Source of the DNA: Streptomyces lunaelactis
GTDB lineage: Bacteria > Actinomycetota > Actinomycetes > Streptomycetales > Streptomycetaceae
Direction of reading: 5' to 3'
DNA: 64,000 nucleotides
NCBI RefSeq assembly: GCF_003054555.1
Contig: NZ_CP026304.1
Location: 5,704,001-5,768,000, forward strand
Within the stretch, counting starts at the first letter, position 1; every line of letters starts with the position of its first letter. A program made the position numbers and the translations under genes. Below are positions 16,282 to 25,277 of this stretch, one piece after another. The notes under the pieces were generated by a model that was not told the origin of the DNA, searched no databases, and worked only from the letters and a program-made list of their open reading frames with translations.

Positions 16282-17301
16282 CTAGAAGTCGTCGTCGAAG
16301 CCGACCGAGCCCTCGACCGCCACCTGGTACGCGGACGGACGGCGCTCGAAGAAGTTCGTCAGCTCCTGGACGCCCTGCAGCTCCATGAAGGAGAACGGGT
16401 TCTCCGAGCCGTACACCGGAGCGAAGCCCAGCCGCGTGAGGCGCTGGTCGGCGACGCACTGGAGGTACTCGCGCATCGACTCGGTGTTCATCCCCGGCAG
16501 CCCGTCACCGCACAGGTCTCGGCCGAACTGCAGCTCCGCCTCCACGGCCTCCCTGAGCATGTCGGTGACCTGCTGCTGGAGCGCGTCGTCGAAGAGCTCC
16601 GGCTCCTCCTTGCGGACCGTGTCCACGACCTCGAAGGCGAAGTTCATGTGCATCGTCTCGTCCCGGAACACCCAGTTGGTGCCGGTGGCCAGGCCGTGCA
16701 GCAGGCCGCGCGAGCGGAACCAGTAGACGTACGCGAACGCGCCGTAGAAGAACAGGCCCTCGATGCAGGCCGCGAAGCAGATCAGGTTCAGCAGGAAGCG
16801 GCGGCGGTCGGCCTTCGTCTCCAGCCGGTCGATCTTCTCGACAGAGTCCATCCACTTGAAGCAGAACTGGGCCTTCTCCCGGATGGAGGGAATCTCCTCG
16901 ACCGCGTCGAAGGCGGCCGCCCGGTCGTCCGGGTTGGGCAGATAGGTGTCGAGCAGCGTCAGATAGAACTGGACGTGCACGGCCTCCTCGAAGAGCTGGC
17001 GCGAAAGATACAGCCGCGCCTCGGGGGAGTTGATGTGCTTGTAGAGCGTGAGCACCAGGTTGTTGGAGACGATCGAGTCGCCCGTCGCGAAGAAGGCGAC
17101 AAGGCGGCCGATCATGTGCTGCTCGCCCGGCGTGAGCTTGGCGAGGTCGGCGACGTCGGAGTGGAGGTCGACCTCCTCGACGGTCCAGGTGTTCTTGATC
17201 GCGTCGCGGTAGCGCTCGTAGAAGTCCGGGTAGCGCATCGGACGGAGGGTCAGCTCAAAGCCCGGGTCGAGGAGGTTCTTTTCGGCGTTCGGGGTGGTCA
17301 T
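16282..17301 (-). CDS. nrdB: Ribonucleotide reductase class I, small subunit
   Basis: A 339-residue ferritin-like R2 protein that makes the tyrosyl radical for deoxynucleotide synthesis. The first helix pair carries EEAVHVQFY: Glu, His and the radical Tyr have the same spacing as E115, H118 and Y122 of E. coli, so this is a Tyr-radical enzyme and not the Phe-containing class Ic. The second pair is DETMHMNF. The acidic C-terminal tail ending VGFDDDF is the docking peptide for NrdA. Its ATG overlaps the nrdA stop (TGATG), so the two are translationally coupled. Confidence 0.95.
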   Translation of the reverse strand: MTTPNAEKNLLDPGFELTLRPMRYPDFYERYRDAIKNTWTVEEVDLHSDVADLAKLTPGEQHMIGRLVAFFATGDSIVSNNLVLTLYKHINSPEARLYLSRQLFEEAVHVQFYLTLLDTYLPNPDDRAAAFDAVEEIPSIREKAQFCFKWMDSVEKIDRLETKADRRRFLLNLICFAACIEGLFFYGAFAYVYWFRSRGLLHGLATGTNWVFRDETMHMNFAFEVVDTVRKEEPELFDDALQQQVTDMLREAVEAELQFGRDLCGDGLPGMNTESMREYLQCVADQRLTRLGFAPVYGSENPFSFMELQGVQELTNFFERRPSAYQVAVEGSVGFDDDF

Positions 17302-19670
17302 CACTGGCAGGCCTCGCAGGACTCGGGGTTTTCGAGAGAGCAGGCGATCGCGTCGGCGTCGGGCGCGGAGGCCTGCTGCACGGGGATGGGAGCGGACTGA
17401 GCGGCGCGGGCGATGCGCGTCGCCGGGCGGGAGCGCAGGTAGTACGTCGTCTTCAGCCCCTGCTTCCAGGCGTACGCGTACATCGAGCTGAGCTTGCCGA
17501 TCGTCGGCGTCTCCAGGAACAGGTTCAGCGACTGGCTCTGGTCCAGGAACGGCGTACGGGCCGCCGCCATGTCGATCAGGCCGCGCTGCGGGATCTCCCA
17601 CGCCGTGCGGTACAGCGCGCGGACTTCGTCCGGGATCCAGCTGAAGCCCTGCACCGAACCGCTGGACTCGCGCAGCGCCTCACGGGTCTGCGCGTCCCAT
17701 ACGCCGAGCTTCTTCAGCTCCGCCACCAGGTAGCCGTTGACCTGGAGGAACTCACCGCTCAGCGTCTCGCGCTTGAAGAGGTTGGAGACCTGCGGCTCGA
17801 TGCACTCGTACACACCGGCGATCGAGGCGATGGTCGCGGTCGGCGCGATGGCGAGCAGCAGGGAGTTGCGCATACCGCTCGACGCGACCCGGGCGCGCAG
17901 CGCGTCCCAGCGCTCCGGCCAGTTGAGCTCGGCGTCGTAGTGGTCGGGGTGCAGCACGCCACGGGCCGCACGCGTCTGGGACCAGGCGGGCAGCGGGCCG
18001 TTGCGCTCGGCGAGTTCGCAGGACGCCTCGTAAGCGGCGAGCATGATCCGCTCGGCGATCTTCGTGGAGAGCGCCTTCGCCTCGGGCGAGCCGAAGGGCA
18101 GGCGGAGCTTGAAGAAGACGTCCTGGAGACCCATCGCGCCCAGGCCCACCGGGCGCCACTTGGCGTTGGAGCGGCCGGCCTGCTCGGTCGGGTAGAAGTT
18201 GATGTCGACGACGCGGTCGAGGAAGGTGACGGCCGTACGGACGGTCTCGTCCAGCCGCTCCCAGTCGATGTCTCCCGACGCGAGCACGAACGAACCGAGG
18301 TTGACCGAGCCGAGGTTGCAGACGGCCGTCTCCCCGTCGTCCGTCACCTCCAGGATCTCGGTGCACAGGTTCGAGGAGTGGACGACCCTGCCCGGCTCGG
18401 CGGTCTGGTTGGCCGTGCGGTTCGAGGCGTCCTTGAACGTCATCCAGCCCTGGCCCGTCTGGGCGAGCGTCCGCATCATCCGGCCGTACAGTTCACGGGC
18501 CGGCATGGACTTCTGCGCAAGACCCGCGGCCTCCGCCTTGCGGTACGCGGCGTCGAACTCGTCGCCCCACAGGTCGACCAGCTCCGGCACATCGGCAGGC
18601 GAGAACAGCGACCAGTCGCCGTCGGCCTCGACGCGGCGCATGAATTCGTCCGGGATCCAGTGCGCGAGGTTCAGATTGTGCGTACGCCGGGCGTCCTCAC
18701 CGGTGTTGTCGCGCAGCTCCAGGAACTCCTCGATGTCGGAGTGCCAGGTCTCCAGGTAGACGGCGGCGGCGCCCTTGCGCCGGCCGCCCTGGTTCACCGC
18801 GGCGACCGAGGCGTCGAGGGTCTTGAGGAACGGGACGATGCCGTTGGAGTGCCCGTTGGTGCCGCGGATCAGCGAACCGCGCGAGCGGATACGGGAGTAG
18901 GAGAGGCCGATGCCGCCCGCGTGCTTCGACAGCCGCGCCACCTGGTGGTAGCGGTCGTAGATCGAGTCGAGCTCGTCCAGCGGCGAGTCCAGCAGATAGC
19001 AGGAGGACATCTGCGGGTGGCGGGTGCCGGAGTTGAAGAGCGTGGGGGACGAGGGGAGGTAGTCCAGTCGGCTCATCAGGCCGTACAGGGCGGCGACCTC
19101 GTCCAGGGCGCGGGTGCTGTCGTTCTCGGCGAGCCCGCAGGCGACGCGCAGCATGAAGTGCTGGGGCGTCTCGATCACCTGACGGGTGATCGGGTGGCGG
19201 AGGAGGTAGCGGCTGTAGAGGGTGCGCAGCCCGAAGTAGCCGAAGCGGTCGTCGGCGGCCCGGTCGATGAGGGAGTCGAGGCGTGCGGTGTGCAGCGTCA
19301 CGAACTCGGCCGTACGGTCGGCGATCAGACCCTCACGGTGCCCCACCGCGACGGAGGCGGAGAACGACACCGCGCCCTGTCCGGCTGCCTCGTCTGCGAT
19401 ATGACGGGTCAGCAGACGAGCGGCGAGCCGCGAGTAGGCCGGGTCCTCGGAGATCAGCCCCGCGGCAGCGTCGGTGGCCAGGCTCCGGAGCTCGGCCGCG
19501 TCCGATCCGGCGTGCCGGCCGCGCAGCGCGGCGGCGGCGACCCGTCCCGGGTCGGTGTCCGGCAGATCGGCGGTGAGATCGGTCAGGGTCCGCAGAAGCG
19601 CGGTCCCGGGGCCGTCGGCCACCTGCTGCTCAAAGATGCCTGAAGCCGGATCGGCTGGCGCGATGGTCAC
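17301..19670 (-). CDS. nrdA: Ribonucleotide reductase class I, large subunit
   Basis: 789 residues. It reduces NDPs to dNDPs with NrdB. Active-site features are present: SSCYLL and CNLGSVNL (redox cysteine pair), NLCTEIL (Asn and the thiyl-radical Cys), and a C-terminal CSLENPESCEACQ tail that relays electrons from thioredoxin. The start is GTG 19670 behind GGGAGAG; the apparently open frame further upstream is the riboswitch leader. Expression is expected to be switched off by coenzyme B12, leaving the B12-dependent class II enzyme NrdJ (elsewhere in the genome) to serve. Confidence 0.95.
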   Translation of the reverse strand: MTIAPADPASGIFEQQVADGPGTALLRTLTDLTADLPDTDPGRVAAAALRGRHAGSDAAELRSLATDAAAGLISEDPAYSRLAARLLTRHIADEAAGQGAVSFSASVAVGHREGLIADRTAEFVTLHTARLDSLIDRAADDRFGYFGLRTLYSRYLLRHPITRQVIETPQHFMLRVACGLAENDSTRALDEVAALYGLMSRLDYLPSSPTLFNSGTRHPQMSSCYLLDSPLDELDSIYDRYHQVARLSKHAGGIGLSYSRIRSRGSLIRGTNGHSNGIVPFLKTLDASVAAVNQGGRRKGAAAVYLETWHSDIEEFLELRDNTGEDARRTHNLNLAHWIPDEFMRRVEADGDWSLFSPADVPELVDLWGDEFDAAYRKAEAAGLAQKSMPARELYGRMMRTLAQTGQGWMTFKDASNRTANQTAEPGRVVHSSNLCTEILEVTDDGETAVCNLGSVNLGSFVLASGDIDWERLDETVRTAVTFLDRVVDINFYPTEQAGRSNAKWRPVGLGAMGLQDVFFKLRLPFGSPEAKALSTKIAERIMLAAYEASCELAERNGPLPAWSQTRAARGVLHPDHYDAELNWPERWDALRARVASSGMRNSLLLAIAPTATIASIAGVYECIEPQVSNLFKRETLSGEFLQVNGYLVAELKKLGVWDAQTREALRESSGSVQGFSWIPDEVRALYRTAWEIPQRGLIDMAAARTPFLDQSQSLNLFLETPTIGKLSSMYAYAWKQGLKTTYYLRSRPATRIARAAQSAPIPVQQASAPDADAIACSLENPESCEACQ

Positions 19671-19783
19671 GTGGGGCTCTCCCTCGCTCGGCTCTGGGCC
19701 GACGGGGGTTGGGGGCACGGGCGCACGCCACGGGGGACGGCTCACCGCGTCCACCGGCCCAACCGCGAGGCCCGGACGTCTCG

Positions 19784-19910
19784 GCACCCGGTTCGGTCGA
19801 GCCGGGTGCACCGTCGGCAGGTCCTCGGACTGGCGGGGCACGACAAAGCGCACCACATCACACCGTTGCGGGACAGTTCCGGATTCGCACCGGATTCCCC
19901 TGCGTCGACA
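19784..19910 (-). promoter_or_regulatory. Cobalamin (AdoCbl) riboswitch of nrdAB
   Basis: Reading the minus strand, the highly conserved core GAATCCGGTGCGAATCCGG...CTGTCCCGCAACGGTG lies at 19861-19899. The B12 box AGTCCGAGGACCTGCC lies at about 19815-19830, followed by a perfect hairpin GCACCCGG/CCGGGTGC (19784-19809). About 110 bases separate this from the GTG start. A B12 riboswitch controlling class Ia nrd genes is established in S. coelicolor. The remainder of 19671-19783 is GC-rich leader that can pair with the Shine-Dalgarno region. Confidence 0.92.
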
Positions 19911-19924
19911 GCGAGCATGAGCAT

Positions 19925-19962
19925 ACATGTGGGGGCCGCTGGATGAAGCAGCCCCCACATGT
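19925..19962 (-). terminator. Terminator of the cstA-DUF466 operon
   Basis: ACATGTGGGGG (19925-19935) pairs perfectly with CCCCCACATGT (19952-19962), and the inner bases pair partly. It lies between the end of the DUF466 gene and the nrdA leader, so it insulates the two minus-strand units. Confidence 0.75.
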
Positions 19963-19987
19963 TGTGTGTCGCGTCGTGCGCCGGCAA

Positions 19988-20038
19988 CTCAAGCCTCGCC
20001 GGCGATTGAGCCGCGGGGTCCGGGGCGGAGCCCCGGTT
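19988..20038. repeat. Streptomyces-type intergenic repeat
   Basis: CTCAAGCCTCGCCGGCG then ATTGAG, followed by GTCCGGGGCGGAGCCCCGG, a small inverted repeat pair. The same element is scattered through many Streptomyces genomes as far as I recall. No function is known to me. Confidence 0.5.
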
Positions 20039-20058
20039 GCCCGTCGTAGGTCACCCGG

Positions 20059-20256
20059 TCAGCAGCAGCGGAACCCTTCGCGCGGATCCGCCTCCCGTGC
20101 GTCCATCCGGCTGCGCTCGAACTCCCGCCGGGTCATGACCTCGGCGGCCGGGTCGCAGGACCTCGTGTGGGCGACGTACTTGTCGTACACCGCCTCGCCG
20201 GACAGCTCGTGCACGTACCAGCGGACCCGGTCCGCGGCGCGTCGCAGTCCGGCCAT
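20059..20256 (-). CDS. DUF466 (YbdD/YjiX family) small protein
   Basis: 65 residues with the family pattern: RWYVHELSGEAVYDKYVAH in the middle, a REFERSR motif, and the CC terminus (GFRCC). E. coli YbdD and YjiX accompany CstA-family transporters (CstA, BtsT) and are thought to be needed for their activity. The ATG overlaps the cstA stop (TGATG), so it is translated with the transporter. A paralogue lies on the other side of cstA (22609-22827). Confidence 0.9.
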   Translation of the reverse strand: MAGLRRAADRVRWYVHELSGEAVYDKYVAHTRSCDPAAEVMTRREFERSRMDAREADPREGFRCC

Positions 20257-22487
20257 CACGGCGAGCCGGTCCCGGCCGGCACCTCGGCCGGGGCGTGGGC
20301 GGGCTCCTTGCGGATGCCGCCTCCGGCCCCCAGCCCGGCCGCCACCAGTTCGGCCTTCTCCTCCGGGGTGGGGAACATGCCGGCCGGGGCGACCAGTTCG
20401 GACTCGGTGTGCGGGACCTCGGAGAGCCGTATGCCCTCCGGGCTGCGGACGGCCTTGAAACAGACCCGGGCCGCATCGGCGATGACCACGATGATGAGAA
20501 TCGCGAAGAGGGCCGAAAGCACGCCGTCGACGGTGGAGTTGGTGACGACGGTGTGCATGTCGTCGACCGTCTTCGCGGGTGGCAGCACCTTGTCGGCGTC
20601 GATCCCCGCCTGGTACTTGTCCCGTTGGGCGAAGAAGCCCACCCGGGGGTCGTCCGAGAAGATCTTCTGCCAGCTCGCGGTGAGCGTGACGGCGGCGTCC
20701 CAGGCGAGTGGAACCGCGGTGACCCAGGCCCACTTGAGGCGGCCGGACTTGATGAGCAGCGTGGTGCAGACGGCCAGTGCCACGGCGGCCAGCAGCTGGT
20801 TGGCGATGCCGAACAGCGGGAACAGCTGGTTGATGCCGCCCAGCGGGTCGTGCACGCCGACCCAGAGGAAGTAGCCCCAGCCGCCCACGACGACCGCGCT
20901 GGCGAACCAGACGCCCGGCTTCCAGCTGACCTGGCGGAACGGCTTGTAGACGTTGCCCAGCATGTCCTGGAGCATGAAGCGGCCGACCCGGGTGCCCGCG
21001 TCCACCGTGGTGAGGATGAACAGCGCCTCGAACATGATCGCGAAGTGGTACCAGAACGCCTTCATCCCTGCGCCGCCGATGACGGCCGAGAAGATCTCCG
21101 ACATGCCGAGCGCGAAGGTCGGCGCACCGCCGGTACGCGACAGCAGGCTGGCCTCCTCGACGTCCGCGGCGGCCTTCGCCAGTGCATCGGGCGAGATGGT
21201 GAAGCCGAGGCCGGCCACCGCCTCGGACGCCGACTGGACCGTGGTTCCGACCACACCGGCGGGGGAGTTGATCGCGAAGTACAGGCCGGGGTCGATGATG
21301 CAGGCCGTGATCATCGCCATGATGGCGACGAACGACTCGGTCAGCATGGCCCCGTAGCCGATCATCCGGATCTGCGTCTCCTTCTGGATCATCTTCGGGG
21401 TCGTACCCGAGGAGACCAGGGAGTGGAAGCCCGAGAGCGCGCCACAGGCGATGGTGATGAAGACGAAGGGGAACATCGAGCCGGCGAAGACCGGCCCGTC
21501 GCCGCGGCTCGCGAACTCCGTGACCGCGTCCATCTTCAGCGTCGGCAGGGCGATGACGACGCCCAGCGCCAGCAGCACGATGGTGCCGACCTTCATGAAG
21601 GTCGAGAGATAGTCGCGGGGCGCGAGCAGCATCCAGACCGGGAGTACGGAAGCGAAGAATCCGTACACCACCATCCAGATGACCAGCGTGCCCGGCTCCA
21701 GCGTGAAGGTGTCGGCCCACGACGACTCGGCGACCCAGCCGCCCGCGACGATGGCGAGCAGCAGCAGCGAGACGCCGATGAGCGAGACCTCGGTGACCTT
21801 GCCCGGCCGCAGGATGCGCAGGTAGACACCCATCAGCAGGGCGATCGGGATGGTCATGCCGATGGAGAAGACGCCCCACGGCGAATGCGCCAGGGCGTTG
21901 ACGATGACCAGCGCCAGCACGGCGAGCAGGATGATCATGATGGCGAAGACCGCGATCAGCGCGGCCGCCCCGCCGAACGGTCCTATCTCGTCGCGGGCCA
22001 TCTGCCCCAGCGACTTGCCGTTGCGCCGCGTGGAGAAGAACAGCGTCACCATGTCCTGGACCGCGCCGGCGAAGATGACGCCGACGATGATCCAGATCGT
22101 GCCGGGCAGATAGCCCATCTGCGCGGCGAGGACCGGGCCGACCAGCGGGCCCGCGCCCGCGACCGCCGCGAAGTGGTGCCCGAAGAGCACCCGGCGGTCG
22201 GTGGGGTGGAAGTCGACACCGTTGTCGAGCCGCTCGGCCGGGGTGGCCCGGGTCTTGTCGACCTTCAGTACGCGATGGGCGATGAAGCGTGAGTAGAAGC
22301 GGTAGCCGATCGCGTACGAGCCGAGTGCGGCCGCGAGCATCCAGGCGGCCGAGATCTCCTCACCGCGGGAGAGCGCGAGCACGGCCCAGCCGGCCGCGCC
22401 CACGAGCGCGACGAGCGACCATATGACGATCGACTTCGGAGCGAGGCCTCTCCGCGCTGTGTTCGGTGGTGCTTCCGGCTCTGGCAT
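20256..22487 (-). CDS. cstA: Carbon starvation protein A family transporter
   Basis: About 743 residues with some 16-18 membrane helices. CstA/BtsT-family members import pyruvate and/or peptides. Family motifs: GHHFAAVAGAGPLVGPVLAAQ in the first third, ACGALSGFHSLVSSGTTPK in the middle and GVHDPLGGINQLFPLFGIANQL late. The start is ATG 22487 with GAGGGGA upstream. The long C-terminal tail (Pro/Ala/Glu-rich) is cytoplasmic. It is followed directly by a DUF466 partner. Confidence 0.93.
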   Translation of the reverse strand: MPEPEAPPNTARRGLAPKSIVIWSLVALVGAAGWAVLALSRGEEISAAWMLAAALGSYAIGYRFYSRFIAHRVLKVDKTRATPAERLDNGVDFHPTDRRVLFGHHFAAVAGAGPLVGPVLAAQMGYLPGTIWIIVGVIFAGAVQDMVTLFFSTRRNGKSLGQMARDEIGPFGGAAALIAVFAIMIILLAVLALVIVNALAHSPWGVFSIGMTIPIALLMGVYLRILRPGKVTEVSLIGVSLLLLAIVAGGWVAESSWADTFTLEPGTLVIWMVVYGFFASVLPVWMLLAPRDYLSTFMKVGTIVLLALGVVIALPTLKMDAVTEFASRGDGPVFAGSMFPFVFITIACGALSGFHSLVSSGTTPKMIQKETQIRMIGYGAMLTESFVAIMAMITACIIDPGLYFAINSPAGVVGTTVQSASEAVAGLGFTISPDALAKAAADVEEASLLSRTGGAPTFALGMSEIFSAVIGGAGMKAFWYHFAIMFEALFILTTVDAGTRVGRFMLQDMLGNVYKPFRQVSWKPGVWFASAVVVGGWGYFLWVGVHDPLGGINQLFPLFGIANQLLAAVALAVCTTLLIKSGRLKWAWVTAVPLAWDAAVTLTASWQKIFSDDPRVGFFAQRDKYQAGIDADKVLPPAKTVDDMHTVVTNSTVDGVLSALFAILIIVVIADAARVCFKAVRSPEGIRLSEVPHTESELVAPAGMFPTPEEKAELVAAGLGAGGGIRKEPAHAPAEVPAGTGSP

Positions 22488-22608
22488 GGTGCAACCGTCC
22501 CCTCGCTGATCACCTGTTGTAATGCGCAGGAAATCTAGGCGAGCGTTTCGTGCAGCGTCACCCCCCGTCCGCATATCGGTACGACAACGCTTTCGCGTTC
22601 AACCGCCC

Positions 22609-22827
22609 TCAGCAGCAGCGGAATCCCCCACTCGGGTCCGACTCCTGGCGGTCCGTCCGCATCCGCTCGAATTCCCGCCGGGACAGCACGGACACGGCTG
22701 GATCGCGCGAGCGGGCATGCGTGACATATCTGCCGTACGCCGACTCGTCCATCAATTCCCGCACGTACCACCGCACCGCGCCGGCGGCCCGCCGCAGCCC
22801 GCCGCTCAGCGTCCCGCGCCCGAGCAT
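22609..22827 (-). CDS. Second DUF466 (YbdD-like) small protein
   Basis: 72 residues, clearly paralogous to 20059-20256: RWYVRELMDESAYGRYVTH, REFERMR and the same GFRCC end. Unlike the downstream copy it is not overlapped with a transporter. It sits 33 bp after dasR and 121 bp before cstA. It may be an extra copy that pairs with the same transporter, or a partner of one elsewhere. The gap to cstA contains AACGC-TTTC-GCGTT (22586-22599), a small dyad. Confidence 0.85.
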   Translation of the reverse strand: MLGRGTLSGGLRRAAGAVRWYVRELMDESAYGRYVTHARSRDPAVSVLSRREFERMRTDRQESDPSGGFRCC

Positions 22828-22860
22828 CCCGCGCCTCCGTCCAGCCGGCCGTCGGCCGGG

Positions 22861-23718
<858 letters not shown>

Positions 23719-23776
23719 TCAGGTGTCGGTCCGATAACGGAGGCGACAGCCCTTCTTATACACCCTTGACACCCCT

Positions 23777-23792
23777 AAAGGTCTAGGCCAAG
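23777..23792. promoter_or_regulatory. Weaker dre-like site, dasA promoter
   Basis: AAAGGTCTAGGCCAAG matches 11 of 16 positions of the dre palindrome ACTGGTCTAGACCAGT. It begins 24 bases before the stronger site and 6 bases after a TTGACA hexamer (23766-23771), so bound DasR would cover the promoter. Confidence 0.5.
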
Positions 23793-23800
23793 CTCCGAGT

Positions 23801-23816
23801 ACTGGTCTAAACCATT
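23801..23816. promoter_or_regulatory. dre operator for DasR upstream of dasA
   Basis: ACTGGTCTAAACCATT matches 14 of 16 positions of the DasR-responsive element consensus. It sits 97 bases before the dasA start, in the divergent dasR-dasA region. Confidence 0.85.
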
Positions 23817-23912
23817 AAAGACCAGGTCCCAGCCCCACGAGCAGTACTCGGCGCATGTCTCCGTATGTCTTTGCGGTGGGCGGGGGGTTGCAGCATCCCT
23901 GAGGAGGGTGGC

Positions 23913-25184
23913 GTGAAGCGCAAGCTCATCGCGGCAATAGGCGTCGCGGGCATGATGGTCGGTATTGCCGCGTGTGGCTCGGACGACGGTGGCGAGAACA
24001 AGGCGGGGGCCGACGGCTTCAAGGGCCAGACCCTGACGGTCTGGGCGATGGACGGCTCGACGCCGGACCAGTGGCAGAAGGACCTCAGCGCCGAGTTCGA
24101 GAAGAAGACCGGCGCGACGGTCAAGTTCGAGGTCCAGCAGTGGAACGGCATTCAGCAGAAGCTGACCACGGCCCTGTCCGAGGAGAACCCACCGGACGTT
24201 TTCGAGATCGGCAACACCCAGACCGCGGCGTACGCCAAGACCGGCGGCCTCGCCGACCTCGGCGAGCTCAAGAAGGAGATCGGCACGGACTGGTCCGAGA
24301 TCCTGAACAAGGCCTCGGTCGTGGACGGCAAGCAGTACGCCGCCCCCTGGTACTTCGCCAACCGCGTGGTCATCTACAACAAGGCGGTCTTCAAGGAGGC
24401 GGGCATCGCCGCGCCGCCGAAGACCCGTGACGAGTTCTTCGCGGCGCTCGACAAGATCAAGGCCAAGGGCAAGGAGCCGCTGTACCTGCCCGGCCAGAAC
24501 TGGTACTTCTTCGACGGCCTCACCATCGGCAAGGGTGCCGAGCTCGTGAAGAAGGACGGCGACAAGTGGGTCTCCAACCTGGACGACCCCAAGATCGCCG
24601 AGGCCGCCGAGCTCTACAAGAAGTACCAGGCCTACTCCAAGGCCCCCAAGGACAAGGACGAGGCCACCCCGCAGCAGGCCGACGTCTTCGCCAAGGGCAA
24701 CGTCGGCGCCTTCATCGGCATGGGCTGGGAAGCCGGCACCGCCATCAAGGCCAACCCGGCCATCGAGAAGGAGATCGGCTACTTCACCATCCCCGGTGAG
24801 ACTGCCGACAAGCCCGAGGGTGTCTTCCTCGGCGGCTCCAACCTCGCCGTCGCCGAAGGCAGCAAGAAGCAGGATCTCGCCAAGGAGTTCCTCAAGCTGG
24901 CCCTCTCCGACAAGTTCGAGGGCCAGCTCGCCAAGCTGAACGGCGTCATCCCGAACAAGGAGTCGCTCAACTCCAACCTGACGGGCAACGCGGTCGCCGA
25001 GGCTGCCGCTCCGTCCGCCAAGGTCGGTGGTACCACCCCGCTGATCCCCGAGTGGGCCGCGGTGGAGAACGCGCCGAACCCGATCAAGACCTACCTGACG
25101 GCGGTCCTGAACGGTAAGAGCCCGGCCGACGCTGCCAAGCAGGTCGAGGCCGAGTTCAACAAGCGCCTCGCGCAGAAGCAGTAA
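23913..25184 (+). CDS. dasA: Chitobiose-binding lipoprotein DasA (ABC transporter)
   Basis: 423 residues from GTG 23913, behind a GAGGAGG site. Signal peptide KRKLIAA... with lipobox GIAAC (Cys about residue 20), then a family 1 extracellular solute-binding fold. DasA captures N,N'-diacetylchitobiose and hands it to the DasB-DasC permease, energised by the shared ATPase MsiK encoded elsewhere. Expression is repressed by DasR at the dre sites just upstream. A large stem-loop follows the stop and separates dasA from dasB, probably setting a higher level of the binding protein. Confidence 0.95.
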   Translation: MKRKLIAAIGVAGMMVGIAACGSDDGGENKAGADGFKGQTLTVWAMDGSTPDQWQKDLSAEFEKKTGATVKFEVQQWNGIQQKLTTALSEENPPDVFEIGNTQTAAYAKTGGLADLGELKKEIGTDWSEILNKASVVDGKQYAAPWYFANRVVIYNKAVFKEAGIAAPPKTRDEFFAALDKIKAKGKEPLYLPGQNWYFFDGLTIGKGAELVKKDGDKWVSNLDDPKIAEAAELYKKYQAYSKAPKDKDEATPQQADVFAKGNVGAFIGMGWEAGTAIKANPAIEKEIGYFTIPGETADKPEGVFLGGSNLAVAEGSKKQDLAKEFLKLALSDKFEGQLAKLNGVIPNKESLNSNLTGNAVAEAAAPSAKVGGTTPLIPEWAAVENAPNPIKTYLTAVLNGKSPADAAKQVEAEFNKRLAQKQ

Positions 25185-25190
25185 GGGTGC

Positions 25191-25233
25191 GCTGCCAGGG
25201 ACGGACTCCCACGCGAGTCCGTCCCTTGGCAGC
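25191..25233 (+). terminator. dasA-dasB intercistronic stem-loop (partial terminator)
   Basis: GCTGCCAGGGACGGACTC, loop CCACGC, GAGTCCGTCCCTTGGCAGC. An 18-bp stem with a single bulge, four bases after the dasA stop region. With no run of T it may act as an mRNA stabiliser or an attenuator rather than a full stop. Confidence 0.7.
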
Positions 25234-25277
25234 CGACTGCGTTTTCACAGCGCCTGGTTCGTAGCGCCTAGGAAGAG

